Below are positions 27,117-34,646 of a stretch of DNA of 64,000 nucleotides, in pieces. Where the stretch lies: positions 124,001 to 188,000 of the forward strand of contig NZ_CABJDN010000005.1 in the NCBI RefSeq assembly GCF_902364365.1, given 5' to 3'. Made by a program: the position numbers and the translations under genes. Position 1 is the first letter of the stretch. Each line of letters begins with the position of its first letter. Origin of the DNA: Bacteroides intestinalis. Lineage in GTDB: Bacteria; Bacteroidota; Bacteroidia; Bacteroidales; Bacteroidaceae. The notes under the pieces were generated by a model. The model had not been told where the DNA came from and made no database searches. It saw nothing but the letters and a program-made list of their open reading frames with translations.

Positions 27117-27141
27117 AGTAGCGAAGTTCTTTCGCTACTTT
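27117..27141 (-). terminator. Terminator of HU gene 1
   Basis: Stem AAGTAGCGAA/TTCGCTACTT with a 4-nt loop followed on the minus strand by a run of Ts. It lies 10 bp beyond the HU stop codon. Confidence 0.8.
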
Positions 27142-27150
27142 AATTTGGCA

Positions 27151-27633
27151 TTATCCTAACGGATCATCCTCTATGCCACCGTCACCTCCTTGGCTGCCGC
27201 CGCTACCGTTACCACCGGAACTGCTTCCGTCCGTATAATCTGTATCGATGGGAATGGCGCGGGTTACGCTCATTTCTCCCAAAGTACGTTGGAAAATCTT
27301 CCCCGGAGTGAATACAATACGCTTACGTACTATATTGCTTGCCGTAACGCCTTCTGCGGTATCTGCACTTTTGGCCTTAATGGTGGGGCGAAAGATGCCG
27401 AACTCTCCCAATAGAACACTTTTTCCGTCATCAATATCCTCCACCATCATATCAACCAGACCGCTGACTACCAAGTCTACCACTTTTCGATGGACTCCGC
27501 AAAGTCGACTGACCTTTGCACACGTTTTACTAAAACTCATCTGTCCCGAACGTACAGATTTTGCTACATACTTCTCAGTTTTTGTGTCGTCAAAGCCAAA
27601 CACTCTCTTGGTCACTACATACTCTAAAGCCAT
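27151..27633 (-). CDS. HU-family DNA-binding protein with Gly-rich tail (copy 1)
   Basis: 160 residues. The HU-like fold at about 1-125 includes SVRSGQMSFSKTCAKVSRLCG, VLLGEFGIFRPTIKAKSAD and KRIVFTPGKIFQ, followed by a flexible tail rich in Gly and Ser (GSSSGGNGSGGSQGGDGG) ending EDDPLG. It is nearly identical to the gene at 29558-30055, differing by eye at about six of the first 145 residues. Tails of this kind are typical of Bacteroides HU paralogues; the function of the tail is not known. Its -7 element is TACCTTTG at 27701-27708. Confidence 0.9.
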   Translation of the reverse strand: MALEYVVTKRVFGFDDTKTEKYVAKSVRSGQMSFSKTCAKVSRLCGVHRKVVDLVVSGLVDMMVEDIDDGKSVLLGEFGIFRPTIKAKSADTAEGVTASNIVRKRIVFTPGKIFQRTLGEMSVTRAIPIDTDYTDGSSSGGNGSGGSQGGDGGIEDDPLG

Positions 27634-27700
27634 AATAATTAAAGTTTAATAGGTTAAAAAAAATAAGGTTTACTGTTGTCATTTGTTTCAGATGACTTTG

Positions 27701-27708
27701 CAAAGGTA
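27701..27708 (-). promoter_or_regulatory. -7 element of HU gene 1
   Basis: Minus-strand TACCTTTG, 68 bp upstream of the HU start codon. A divergent methyltransferase gene starts about 200 bp away on the plus strand. Confidence 0.6.
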
Positions 27709-27913
27709 CTATACGGTACAAGAGAGATTGTCCCCTTTCGGTACCTTTAAACAAATAATTTTGAGAAAAATATAAAAATAATTTTTTCGGCTAACGATCA
27801 AATCCAGACAGAGTAGAGTGAATTAGTTGAAATAGTGTTCGTTATGAAAGCAAATAGTACTACCTTTGTATGGTTAAGTAAATATTAGTACTCACCAGAT
27901 ATTGAAGAATCAG

Positions 27914-28666
27914 ATGAATAGCAATTATAAAGTTGGGGATTTAATTTATGATGCGAATATTTATGATGGAATGAATACCCACATAGATGATTTGCTATTT
28001 TACAAGCGATGGCTGCCTAAAAACAAGGATGCCTGTATACTTGAACTTTGTTGCGGTACAGGTAGACTTACTATTCCGATAGCACAGGAAGGATATGATA
28101 TCAGCGGGGTAGACTACACTGCTTCTATGCTTGAACAAGCGAAAATAAAAGCTGCCGGAGCAGGATTAGAAATAGAATTTATTGAGGCTGACATCAGAAC
28201 TCTCGATTTACAGAAGAAATACGACCTTGTCTTTATTCCTTTCAATTCGATCCATCATTTATATCAAAATGAAGATTTGTTTAAAGCATTACGTGTGGTT
28301 AAAAATCATCTCAAAGAAGGAGGCATATTTTTGTTAGATTGTTTTAATCCCAATATCCAATACATTGTAGAACATGAAAAAGAGCCCATAGAAATTGCTG
28401 AATATACCACCAAAGATGGGAGAGAAGTATTGATAAAGCAGATTATGCGATACGAGAGCAAAACTCAGATGAATCGCATAGAATGGCACTATTTCATTAA
28501 TGGTGAGTTTGATTCGGTTCAAAATTTGGATATGAGGCTATTCTTTCCTCAAGAGTTAGATTCATACCTGGAATGGAACGGTTTTGAAATTCTTCATAAG
28601 TTTGGCAGTTTTGAAGAAAAAGTATTTTGTAATCATTCGGAAAAACAGATATTTGTTTGCCAATGA
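27914..28666 (+). CDS. Class I SAM-dependent methyltransferase (first of pair)
   Basis: 250 residues from ATG 27914; a TTG at 27902 would add four codons. The Rossmann-type methyltransferase motif I is ILELCCGTGRLTIPIA, followed by the acidic loop in ISGVDYTASMLEQAK and motif IV-like YDLVFIPFNSIHHL. The methyl acceptor is not predictable; it resembles small-molecule methyltransferases. It is followed after 41 bp by a second, only distantly similar methyltransferase on the same strand. The pair is enclosed by two near-identical minus-strand HU genes. Confidence 0.9.
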   Translation: MNSNYKVGDLIYDANIYDGMNTHIDDLLFYKRWLPKNKDACILELCCGTGRLTIPIAQEGYDISGVDYTASMLEQAKIKAAGAGLEIEFIEADIRTLDLQKKYDLVFIPFNSIHHLYQNEDLFKALRVVKNHLKEGGIFLLDCFNPNIQYIVEHEKEPIEIAEYTTKDGREVLIKQIMRYESKTQMNRIEWHYFINGEFDSVQNLDMRLFFPQELDSYLEWNGFEILHKFGSFEEKVFCNHSEKQIFVCQ

Positions 28667-28707
28667 GCTATTAATAAATAATATGAAAGAACTATCTACA
28701 AGAAAGC

Positions 28708-29511
28708 ATGAGAATCATAGATCATAAACCTGTTTTATTTGAAAAGTCCGCTCATAACATTTGGACCGACCCGTATATTCAGCAGCAGATATTAAAAGAT
28801 CACCTTGATCCGCAATCTGATGGTGCAAGCCGGAAGCGGGAATCAGTTCTGAAGATAGTGGATTTCATACTCCAGCACACAAAGCCCCAAAGTCATTTGC
28901 TTGATTTAGGTTGCGGTCCGGGACTGTACACATCGCTTTTAGCAGATAAGGATTATATGGTGACGGGCATTGATTTTAATAAAGCTTCTATAGAATATGC
29001 CATTGGAAAACGGGAGGAAATCAACTATATTTGGGGTGACTACATCAATAATTATCCTATGGGTAAGTATGATACAATCACCATGATCTATTGTGATATG
29101 GGAACCCATCCGGATAGTGATCGCGACCGATTGCTGGACAATATATATCTTTCGCTGACTGATGGAGGTATTCTCATTTTTGATGTTTTCTCGGAAGGGA
29201 TTATTGATGACAGACAGGAAAGCCGGGATTGGGAATATGCCCCTTGCGGTGGGTTCTGGGATGAAAGTGAATATTTACTTCTAAGTCAAACATTCCATTA
29301 TCCGGAGAACAAAGTTTTTGCATATCAATATAACCTGATACTTGAAGACACAGCCAAACATTTCATCATTTGGGAAAGATATTATTCGGAGGAAGAAATA
29401 ACAAGTATATTGAGAAAGGTAGGATTCCGTAAAATATCTATTTATAAAGAACTACTCGGCAAGAATGATTTTACGTCGAGCAGTGAAATTTTTATAGTAG
29501 CAGAAAAGTGA
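28708..29511 (+). CDS. Class I SAM-dependent methyltransferase (second of pair)
   Basis: 267 residues. SAM-binding motif I LLDLGCGPGLYTSLLA (about 71-86), acidic strand VTGIDFNKASIEYA, and YDTITMIYCDMGTHPD at the motif IV position. An N-terminal extension (HKPVLFEKSAHNIWTDPYIQQQILKDHLD) suggests a substrate-specific cap. It ends inside a strong hairpin terminator. It is probably co-transcribed with the methyltransferase 41 bp upstream; two different methyltransferases in tandem could act on one pathway (inference). Confidence 0.9.
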   Translation: MRIIDHKPVLFEKSAHNIWTDPYIQQQILKDHLDPQSDGASRKRESVLKIVDFILQHTKPQSHLLDLGCGPGLYTSLLADKDYMVTGIDFNKASIEYAIGKREEINYIWGDYINNYPMGKYDTITMIYCDMGTHPDSDRDRLLDNIYLSLTDGGILIFDVFSEGIIDDRQESRDWEYAPCGGFWDESEYLLLSQTFHYPENKVFAYQYNLILEDTAKHFIIWERYYSEEEITSILRKVGFRKISIYKELLGKNDFTSSSEIFIVAEK

Positions 29512-29540
29512 GTAGCAAAAGAACTTCACTACTCACTTTT
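29504..29540. terminator. Bidirectional terminator of methyltransferase 2 / HU copy 2
   Basis: Stem AAAAGTGAGTAG (29504-29515) and CTACTCACTTTT (29529-29540), 12 bp perfect. The left arm contains the methyltransferase stop codon. T-tracts are present on both strands. Confidence 0.85.
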
Positions 29541-29557
29541 TCACTCCGACAAGGAAA

Positions 29558-30055
29558 TTATCCTAACGGATTCTCATCTAAACCACCGTCACCACCTTGG
29601 TTGCCACCGCCTTGATTTCCGCCACTGCCGTTACCACCGGAACTGCTTCCGTCCGTATAATCTGTATCAACGGGAATAGAACGTGTCACGCTCATTTCTC
29701 CCAAAGTACGTTGGAAAATCTTTCCCGGAGTAAATACAATACGCTTGCGCACTATATTACTTGCCGTTACACCTTCCGCTGTATCCGCACTTTTAGCCTT
29801 AATGGTGGGGCGGAAGATGCCAAATTCCCCTAATTGAACACTTTTTCCGTCATCAATATCCTCCGCCATCATATCAACCAGAACGCTGACTACTAAATCT
29901 ACTACCTTTCGGTGGATTCCGCAAAGTCGACTAACCTTTGCACACGTTTTACTAAAACTCATCTGTCCCGAACGTACAGATTTCGCTACATACTTCTCTG
30001 TCTTTGTGTCGTCAAAGCCAAACACTCTTTTGGTCACTACATACTCTAAAGCCAT
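29558..30055 (-). CDS. HU-family DNA-binding protein with Gly-rich tail (copy 2)
   Basis: 165 residues, near-identical to the HU protein at 27151-27633 through the fold; the main difference is five extra residues in the tail (GGNQGGGNQGGDGG) and the end DENPLG instead of EDDPLG. The start-proximal leader (AAACTTTAATTATT before ATG) is shared too, so the duplication includes the 5' UTR. A remnant of a third copy lies at 55249-55336. Closely similar direct repeats on one strand flank the methyltransferase pair. Confidence 0.9.
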   Translation of the reverse strand: MALEYVVTKRVFGFDDTKTEKYVAKSVRSGQMSFSKTCAKVSRLCGIHRKVVDLVVSVLVDMMAEDIDDGKSVQLGEFGIFRPTIKAKSADTAEGVTASNIVRKRIVFTPGKIFQRTLGEMSVTRSIPVDTDYTDGSSSGGNGSGGNQGGGNQGGDGGLDENPLG

Positions 30056-30123
30056 AATAATTAAAGTTTAATTGGTTAAAAAAAATAGGGTTCACTTGCC
30101 ATCATTTATTCCTGATGACATTG

Positions 30124-30131
30124 CAAAGATA
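30124..30131 (-). promoter_or_regulatory. -7 element of HU copy 2
   Basis: Minus-strand TATCTTTG at the same distance from the start codon (about 69 bp) as the equivalent element of HU copy 1. The rest of the 30056-30397 gap holds only AT-rich sequence and a hairpin. Confidence 0.55.
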
Positions 30132-30236
30132 GGATGTAGTGCGGGAAGTATTGTGCTCTTTTGACACCTTGGAGTGGTTTTTTCTGAGAAAAGTTGTAAA
30201 TGGATGATTTAAAGTGCTTTGTAAAAATCGATAGAA

Positions 30237-30273
30237 CTTGCTCTTTCTTATAACTTTTAAAGATAAGAGCAAG
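30237..30273 (-). terminator. Possible terminator of the DUF1349-like lipoprotein
   Basis: Arms CTTGCTCTT (30237-30245) and AAGAGCAAG (30265-30273), with an inner A/T-rich loop. It is downstream of the minus-strand lipoprotein gene; a short T-run follows some bases later, so assignment is tentative. Confidence 0.45.
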
Positions 30274-30397
30274 ATTCTTTTCTTTGTTATCAATTGATTC
30301 CAAAACTATACTTAAATCATAAGCTTTTTCAGAAAGTAGAAATATTCTGCGGCTTTTGTCATGCCATTTTAAGAATTACACCTTCAATATAAATGGC

Positions 30398-31144
30398 TTA
30401 TTCTCCCAAGCGGAAATCGCTAACATTATCGTGAGACAAAGAAATTTCTTCAAAACGACTTGTGCAGCTGCCTTTTTGAGGACACTGGCTACTGATGCCC
30501 AAATAGATGTTCTTTGGATAACAATTCTTGTATAGACGAACCATGTTCCATCTTTTCTTGTCGATGGAATAATAGCTGGCAATGGTTTTTGTATCAGATG
30601 AAATCTTCAGGTAAACAGATGAAACATTTAATTTATCATGATTATTATCATCGGATGTTCCTTGTGTTCTTACTGTAACAATACGGTGGTTACCATGTTC
30701 ATCCTGTTCAAATGCCAGTTTCTGCCAAAGTGAATCACAAGAATAGACAAAAAGGTCGGCTGCATTATACAATCCCTCTGTTGTAAACTCCGGAGTAACC
30801 TTGGCTATTAACGTAAAAGGTTTCGTGTTCTCAACGGGGACAAGCAGAATAGGAAGCGTTGTATTTGACAGTTTTCCATTCGGGTCACTGAAGAAATCCA
30901 GTCCTTCGGTACAATGGAATTCCAATGCGCCATCATCAAGCAGTTTCACGCAATTTTCAGCTCCATTGATGGCATTAGTGAAAGTGATGTTTCCCGCACT
31001 GATTTTGCAATCTGTAACTTTGTTCATAACTGTTTCGTTCATTGTTTGTTGAGACTCATCTTGCTTAGCAGAATTGTTAGATTGGCAAGAAGCCAATATG
31101 ATGCTTCCTGCAAGAATTACTTGACAAATAGTATTACTTTTCAT
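30398..31144 (-). CDS. DUF1349-like lipoprotein
   Basis: 248 residues. Lipoprotein signal ending LASC (Cys20), so membrane-anchored. From about 50 onward it resembles DUF1349, a concanavalin/laminin-G-like beta-sandwich often found in carbohydrate-binding proteins: LEFHCTEGLDFFSDPNG, YNAADLFVYSCDSLWQKLAFEQDEHG, IASYYSIDKKRWNMVR and KNIYLGISSQCPQ are characteristic. No catalytic residues are apparent. It is monocistronic, with a good promoter upstream. The ligand is unknown. Confidence 0.8.
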   Translation of the reverse strand: MKSNTICQVILAGSIILASCQSNNSAKQDESQQTMNETVMNKVTDCKISAGNITFTNAINGAENCVKLLDDGALEFHCTEGLDFFSDPNGKLSNTTLPILLVPVENTKPFTLIAKVTPEFTTEGLYNAADLFVYSCDSLWQKLAFEQDEHGNHRIVTVRTQGTSDDNNHDKLNVSSVYLKISSDTKTIASYYSIDKKRWNMVRLYKNCYPKNIYLGISSQCPQKGSCTSRFEEISLSHDNVSDFRLGE

Positions 31145-31175
31145 TGCTTAATAGATTATGAATGATTATTTTTTG

Positions 31176-31206
31176 CAAAAATAGTCTGTTTCGGCCATTC
31201 GCACAA
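31176..31206 (-). promoter_or_regulatory. Promoter of the DUF1349-like lipoprotein
   Basis: Minus strand: TTG at 31204-31206, 20 bp, TATTTTTG at 31176-31183. It matches the -33/-7 pattern and lies 32 bp upstream of the ATG. Confidence 0.7.
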
Positions 31207-31287
31207 TGGTGAAAAATAACCAAATTCATAACGAGACAATAAACTATTTGGAGCTAGATTCGGAACTCGATCAGAAAGTCACTTCTA

Positions 31288-31361
31288 CGAATTACGTAAA
31301 TAATAAATCAGATAAGCTTTGATTATCAGAAGTATAAAAAATGAATTATTTGCGTAATTCG
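31288..31361. repeat. 17-bp inverted repeat in intergenic region
   Basis: CGAATTACGTAAATAAT (31288-31304) and ATTATTTGCGTAATTCG (31345-31361) pair over 17 bp with one G-U. The word GTAATT(C/T)GTGTAATT continues just beyond. The remaining 31145-31490 sequence contains the lipoprotein promoter and no ORF. It is probably a terminator-like or dispersed repeat element downstream of nothing on the plus strand. Confidence 0.65.
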
Positions 31362-31490
31362 TGTAATTTGTGTTCTAAGCTTTATTTTGATACCCTCTTT
31401 AGATTTTATTTTCTGTATTCTTAGGATATCAAAACCGGAGTCCGTACATGAAGATTTTCTTTTTTTCATCTTTTCCTTATTTTATGTTTT

Positions 31491-32168
31491 TTATTTGATG
31501 ATTCCGATTCTCCGAAGCCAAGCCTCCGTGCCATTAGCACTGCCTGGCATATCAATACCTGCATCGTCGGGCGGGCCGGGAGTAGTAATGTCATCCGGAT
31601 TGAGGTCTTCAGGAAGCGTTTTTGGAATATGCTTTGACTCAGGGGTTACCTTATAAATCTTCTGCATTGATTCGTTCAAATAAGTTGTAGCTCCGTAAGT
31701 GAAGAACGGGATAACAACCTTATCTTTCAGATCGTATGCTTCGAGGAATGTGCAAACCACCATAGCAGGCTGATGCCACCAGCAAGGTGAGCCAACGAAA
31801 ATCGTATCATATTGCGCGATAATTTCCTTATCGGGCAGGTTTGCCACTCCGGGACGCAGGTCGTTGTAAGCCTCATTCTGAATACGGTCGCTGTCATCGT
31901 ATGGATTTTCGGCATACGGATCGGCCGCCTCAATGCGATATATGTCAGCACCGGTAAGTTCCACAATTCGTTTGGCTACGGCTTGCGTGTGCCTCTGTGC
32001 GGAAAAGTAGGCTACGAGAGTTTTACTGTTACCGGACGGATTGTCAGGATCATCGGGAGTTGTCGACTGTTCCGTCTGCGATGCAAGAGTGTCATCTGAA
32101 GAACAAGCTGCCATAGTCGTCAGCGGAAGGAACAAAAATGGGATAAAAAATAATTTTCTCATATTCAA
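31491..32168 (-). CDS. Flavodoxin-like lipoprotein
   Basis: 225 residues. Lipoprotein signal (FLPLTTMAAC), a low-complexity linker (SQTEQSTTPDDPDNPSGNS), then a flavodoxin fold with LVAYFSAQRHTQAVAKRI as the FMN phosphate loop, FVGSPCWWHQPAMVV as the 60s loop and VIPFFTYGATT as the 90s loop. FMN-binding redox protein on the periplasmic side of a membrane is the likely role. The ATG of MRKLF (32162) is an alternative start. It lies 4 bp after the CMD/hydrolase gene, so it is co-transcribed with it from the operator-bearing promoter at 33.9 kb. A soluble paralogue is encoded at 44664-45200 behind the same operator. Confidence 0.9.
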   Translation of the reverse strand: MNMRKLFFIPFLFLPLTTMAACSSDDTLASQTEQSTTPDDPDNPSGNSKTLVAYFSAQRHTQAVAKRIVELTGADIYRIEAADPYAENPYDDSDRIQNEAYNDLRPGVANLPDKEIIAQYDTIFVGSPCWWHQPAMVVCTFLEAYDLKDKVVIPFFTYGATTYLNESMQKIYKVTPESKHIPKTLPEDLNPDDITTPGPPDDAGIDMPGSANGTEAWLRRIGIIK

Positions 32169-32172
32169 ATGG

Positions 32173-33864
32173 TTATTTAAGATGTTGTTTAAAGAATGTG
32201 TCTAGTTTGGGCAGCGTGATTTTCAGATACTCCGGCTGGTCGTACAAATCTACGTGTGTTGCTCCGGGTACGACAAACAGCTCTTTCGGTTCGACTGCTT
32301 TTGCGTATGCGTCTTCCGAGAAGTAAGCTGATACAGCGTTTTCTCCCACGATGAAGAGTACCGGTCGTGGCGATATGGTCTCGATCTGTGCGAACGGGAA
32401 GAAGTTCATCATCGGTGCAAGACTCGTGTAGGAGTAATAGCCCGTAGAATTGGGATGCTGGCCACGCTCCGGATTGTCATAGTAATCGAGGAAGTCAATG
32501 GCAAACTTCGGTGTGTTTTCATCTACTTTTTCGGGTAGCGCACGGATATCCTTACGTGCAGCTCCGCCATATTCCGCCGTGCGCTGGCGACCGATCTCAT
32601 CGAGAATTGCCATACGTTGTTCATACGTCTGGGAATCGCCCACACCCTGACGGCGGGCACGTCCCATGTCGTACATACTGATCGTTGCCAACGTCTTGAT
32701 GCGATGGTCTATCTGCGCTGCGCTGACGGAATAGCATCCTCCGCCACAGATACCAATGACACCAATCTTATCGGCATCAACAGCCGGATGGTTCGTGAGG
32801 AAGTCAACCGCTGCACTGAAATCTTCCACCCGCACCTCGGGCGACTCGATACGACGCGGATAACCGCCGCTCTCACCATAATAGGAAGCATCAAAAGCCA
32901 ATGTCACATAACCGAATTCTGCCAACTTACGGGCATGTAGTCCCGAAGTCTGTTCCTTGACACCACCGAAAGGATGACCGACGATGATGGCAGCATATTT
33001 CTTTGCAGGGTCGTAGTTTGCAGGGAAATAAAGATCGCCAACCACATCAATCAGGAAACGGTTGTGGAACGTTACCTTCTGCTTCTTCACGCCATTCTCC
33101 ACTGCCATGGCCGGGGCTTGGGAATCAGCGATTAATCCTTTGCTTTGTAGCAATTCGTTCAATATTAGTTTGCCGGCATCAGCCTCACTGCGACCGATAT
33201 TTTTTTCGATGATGGCCAGCACACCACGTAATTCATCCGGTGTTACGCCCACATTCAGTGCGATACCCATGTGCCCTTTTAGCATCGGCTCTACGCCTTT
33301 GCCCAAAGAGGCGATCACGGCAACGGTCGCCAGTTCCCGTTCGGCGTATGTCAGGACATCTCGCTCAAAAAGGTCAGCAAAGAGGTGTTCTTTGAGGAAT
33401 ACTTCGATTTCCGGAGCCAATACTGCATAATTAGCTTTTGGTGCATCTGCCGGAACACCCGAAATTTCAGCGAGAATATCACGTCCGCGTTCGTACTTGC
33501 TGCGGGTATCAGTTATCGGCGACGCTTCACGCCCCCGGTTATCCTCGATACCTTTCGCTTTCCGTTCATCGAGTACCGCAACAAGGGTTTGTAGTCCGCG
33601 CAAGGCACGCGGGAAACCGCAATAGGCGTAGGCGTGTACCATCACTTCCTTGAGTTCACCCACGGTCATTCCGTCATTTAATCCGTCGATAAGGACAGGT
33701 TTCAGTTTATCGAGGTCTCCCTTACCCGTAAGGGCGGCGACCTCTGCAATGTGTTTCCGTTTACTGTTCATAACTTGTTCCATTTTGGGGTTTTGGGCGG
33801 CTGCGATTCCATATCCGAAAAGGATACAGATCAGCGTCATCCTAATTCTTGTTTTTATTTTCAT
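32173..33864 (-). CDS. Carboxymuconolactone decarboxylase-like / dienelactone hydrolase-like fusion
   Basis: 563 residues from ATG 33864 (12 bp inside the longest frame), which begins a signal peptide ending AAAQ. Two carboxymuconolactone-decarboxylase-like domains follow at about 30-110 and 125-245 (YAYCGFPRALRGL; LATVAVIASLGKGVEPMLKGH). At about 265-563 is an alpha/beta hydrolase with nucleophile elbow GICGGG, that is a Cys rather than Ser, and His in VPGATHVDLYD. The two folds would act on lactone- or quinone-like substrates, but the substrate is unknown. Exported. It is first in an operon with the flavodoxin lipoprotein. A hydrolase-only paralogue lies at 48760-49848. Confidence 0.88.
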   Translation of the reverse strand: MKIKTRIRMTLICILFGYGIAAAQNPKMEQVMNSKRKHIAEVAALTGKGDLDKLKPVLIDGLNDGMTVGELKEVMVHAYAYCGFPRALRGLQTLVAVLDERKAKGIEDNRGREASPITDTRSKYERGRDILAEISGVPADAPKANYAVLAPEIEVFLKEHLFADLFERDVLTYAERELATVAVIASLGKGVEPMLKGHMGIALNVGVTPDELRGVLAIIEKNIGRSEADAGKLILNELLQSKGLIADSQAPAMAVENGVKKQKVTFHNRFLIDVVGDLYFPANYDPAKKYAAIIVGHPFGGVKEQTSGLHARKLAEFGYVTLAFDASYYGESGGYPRRIESPEVRVEDFSAAVDFLTNHPAVDADKIGVIGICGGGCYSVSAAQIDHRIKTLATISMYDMGRARRQGVGDSQTYEQRMAILDEIGRQRTAEYGGAARKDIRALPEKVDENTPKFAIDFLDYYDNPERGQHPNSTGYYSYTSLAPMMNFFPFAQIETISPRPVLFIVGENAVSAYFSEDAYAKAVEPKELFVVPGATHVDLYDQPEYLKITLPKLDTFFKQHLK

Positions 33865-33901
33865 AATCTCTATCATTTTATTTTCCTGTTTTTATCTGAT
33901 G

Positions 33902-33967
33902 CAAAATTAGGCTGGAATTTTCGCTTCGACCGGTCATGAATTACGGTTTAAAGGATAATTTTTACGG
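33902..33967 (-). promoter_or_regulatory. Operator-promoter A (CCGTAAW repeats, TAATTTTG)
   Basis: Read on the minus strand: CCGTAAA (33961-33967), 14 bp, CCGTAAT (33940-33946), 27 bp, then GCCTAAT running into the -7 TAATTTTG (33902-33909). The 21-bp centre-to-centre spacing places the repeats on one DNA face, typical for an AraC-family dimer. The same layout occurs at 34534-34599 and 44520-44585. It drives the hydrolase-flavodoxin operon. Confidence 0.75.
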
Positions 33968-33988
33968 ATTTGCTGCATTTTCTTTATT

Positions 33989-34501
33989 TTATTGACTGCA
34001 AAAGCGTACGCAGTAGTTAAGTAGCAGTTCGATGTGTGAGGCGATGATCGATGCACTATAACGGTCGATGGCATGGTGCAACTCTTCGCCGATCTCCCGC
34101 AGGTTATCGGTTATAATTTGTTGTTCGTGCTCTGTCAGTGCACCCCGGCAACGGCAGCGTTTCGGATAGGTTTCGATACGGTTTTCAAGCGATGTGTCGC
34201 ACAACAGGTCAGGATGGAAAAGCACGCCCGAATAGTGGTCGGCATGCCAGTGTTGCTTCGAGGGTATCTCGACCACCTCACCGGGATAAATCAGTCGTAA
34301 CCATTCCTTTTCCGACGCTTTGCTCTGCTTGGGAGAGTTGTAATATAGCAACCCGTAAAAATCACACATTATCCGAATATCCTCACTCAAATTTGTTTTT
34401 GACAGATCAATCATGCAAATCTGCGGATGCAGCGTTTCATGTCCCGTCAATTTATTGAACATATCAATAGTCATAAGTACGGAATTATTCATTTGTATCA
34501 C
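33989..34501 (-). CDS. AraC-type sensor domain without DNA-binding domain
   Basis: 170 residues. It aligns by eye with the first ~190 residues of the AraC regulator next door: TGHETLHPQICMIDLSK versus IETPHPLVSVIDASK, WLRLIYPGEVVEIPSK, GVLFHPDLLCDTSL versus LTFQPELLHGTPL, and SIIASHIELLLNYCVRF versus LIIASAIELLLNYCIRF. It stops exactly where the helix-turn-helix region should begin; the 24 bp before operator A encode no HTH. It could be a truncated gene or a genuine stand-alone ligand sensor or dominant inhibitor. It has the conserved operator B in front, suggesting it is still regulated. Confidence 0.8.
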   Translation of the reverse strand: MIQMNNSVLMTIDMFNKLTGHETLHPQICMIDLSKTNLSEDIRIMCDFYGLLYYNSPKQSKASEKEWLRLIYPGEVVEIPSKQHWHADHYSGVLFHPDLLCDTSLENRIETYPKRCRCRGALTEHEQQIITDNLREIGEELHHAIDRYSASIIASHIELLLNYCVRFCSQ

Positions 34502-34533
34502 TGTTCTTTTTTTCTATTTATTTTTCCATGATG

Positions 34534-34599
34534 CAAAATTACGGGCTATCCGAAAGTTCCATAGGGTATAAATTACGGTTTCACGTATAATTATTACAG
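34534..34599 (-). promoter_or_regulatory. Operator-promoter B (CCGTAAT repeats, TAATTTTG)
   Basis: Minus strand: CTGTAAT (34593-34599), 14 bp, CCGTAAT (34572-34578), 27 bp, CCGTAAT (34538-34544), which overlaps the -7 TAATTTTG (34534-34541). It lies 33 bp before the sensor-only AraC gene, and its far repeat is 8 bp from the -33 of the divergent full AraC gene, so one bound dimer could affect both directions. Confidence 0.75.
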
Positions 34600-34606
34600 G
34601 TTGAAA

Positions 34607-34636
34607 TTGATCGCCCGAAGATATTTTATATATTTG
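34607..34636 (+). promoter_or_regulatory. Promoter of the full-length AraC regulator
   Basis: TTG at 34607-34609, 19 bp, TATATTTG at 34629-34636. The ATG at 34647 follows only 11 bp later. Confidence 0.65.
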
Positions 34637-34646
34637 CGTAAAAACA

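Noticed and set aside
30102..30303. Short overlapping minus-strand frames of 63-65 codons in the gap after HU copy 2
   Set aside because: They run through the HU promoter region, have no recognisable content and unconvincing starts.
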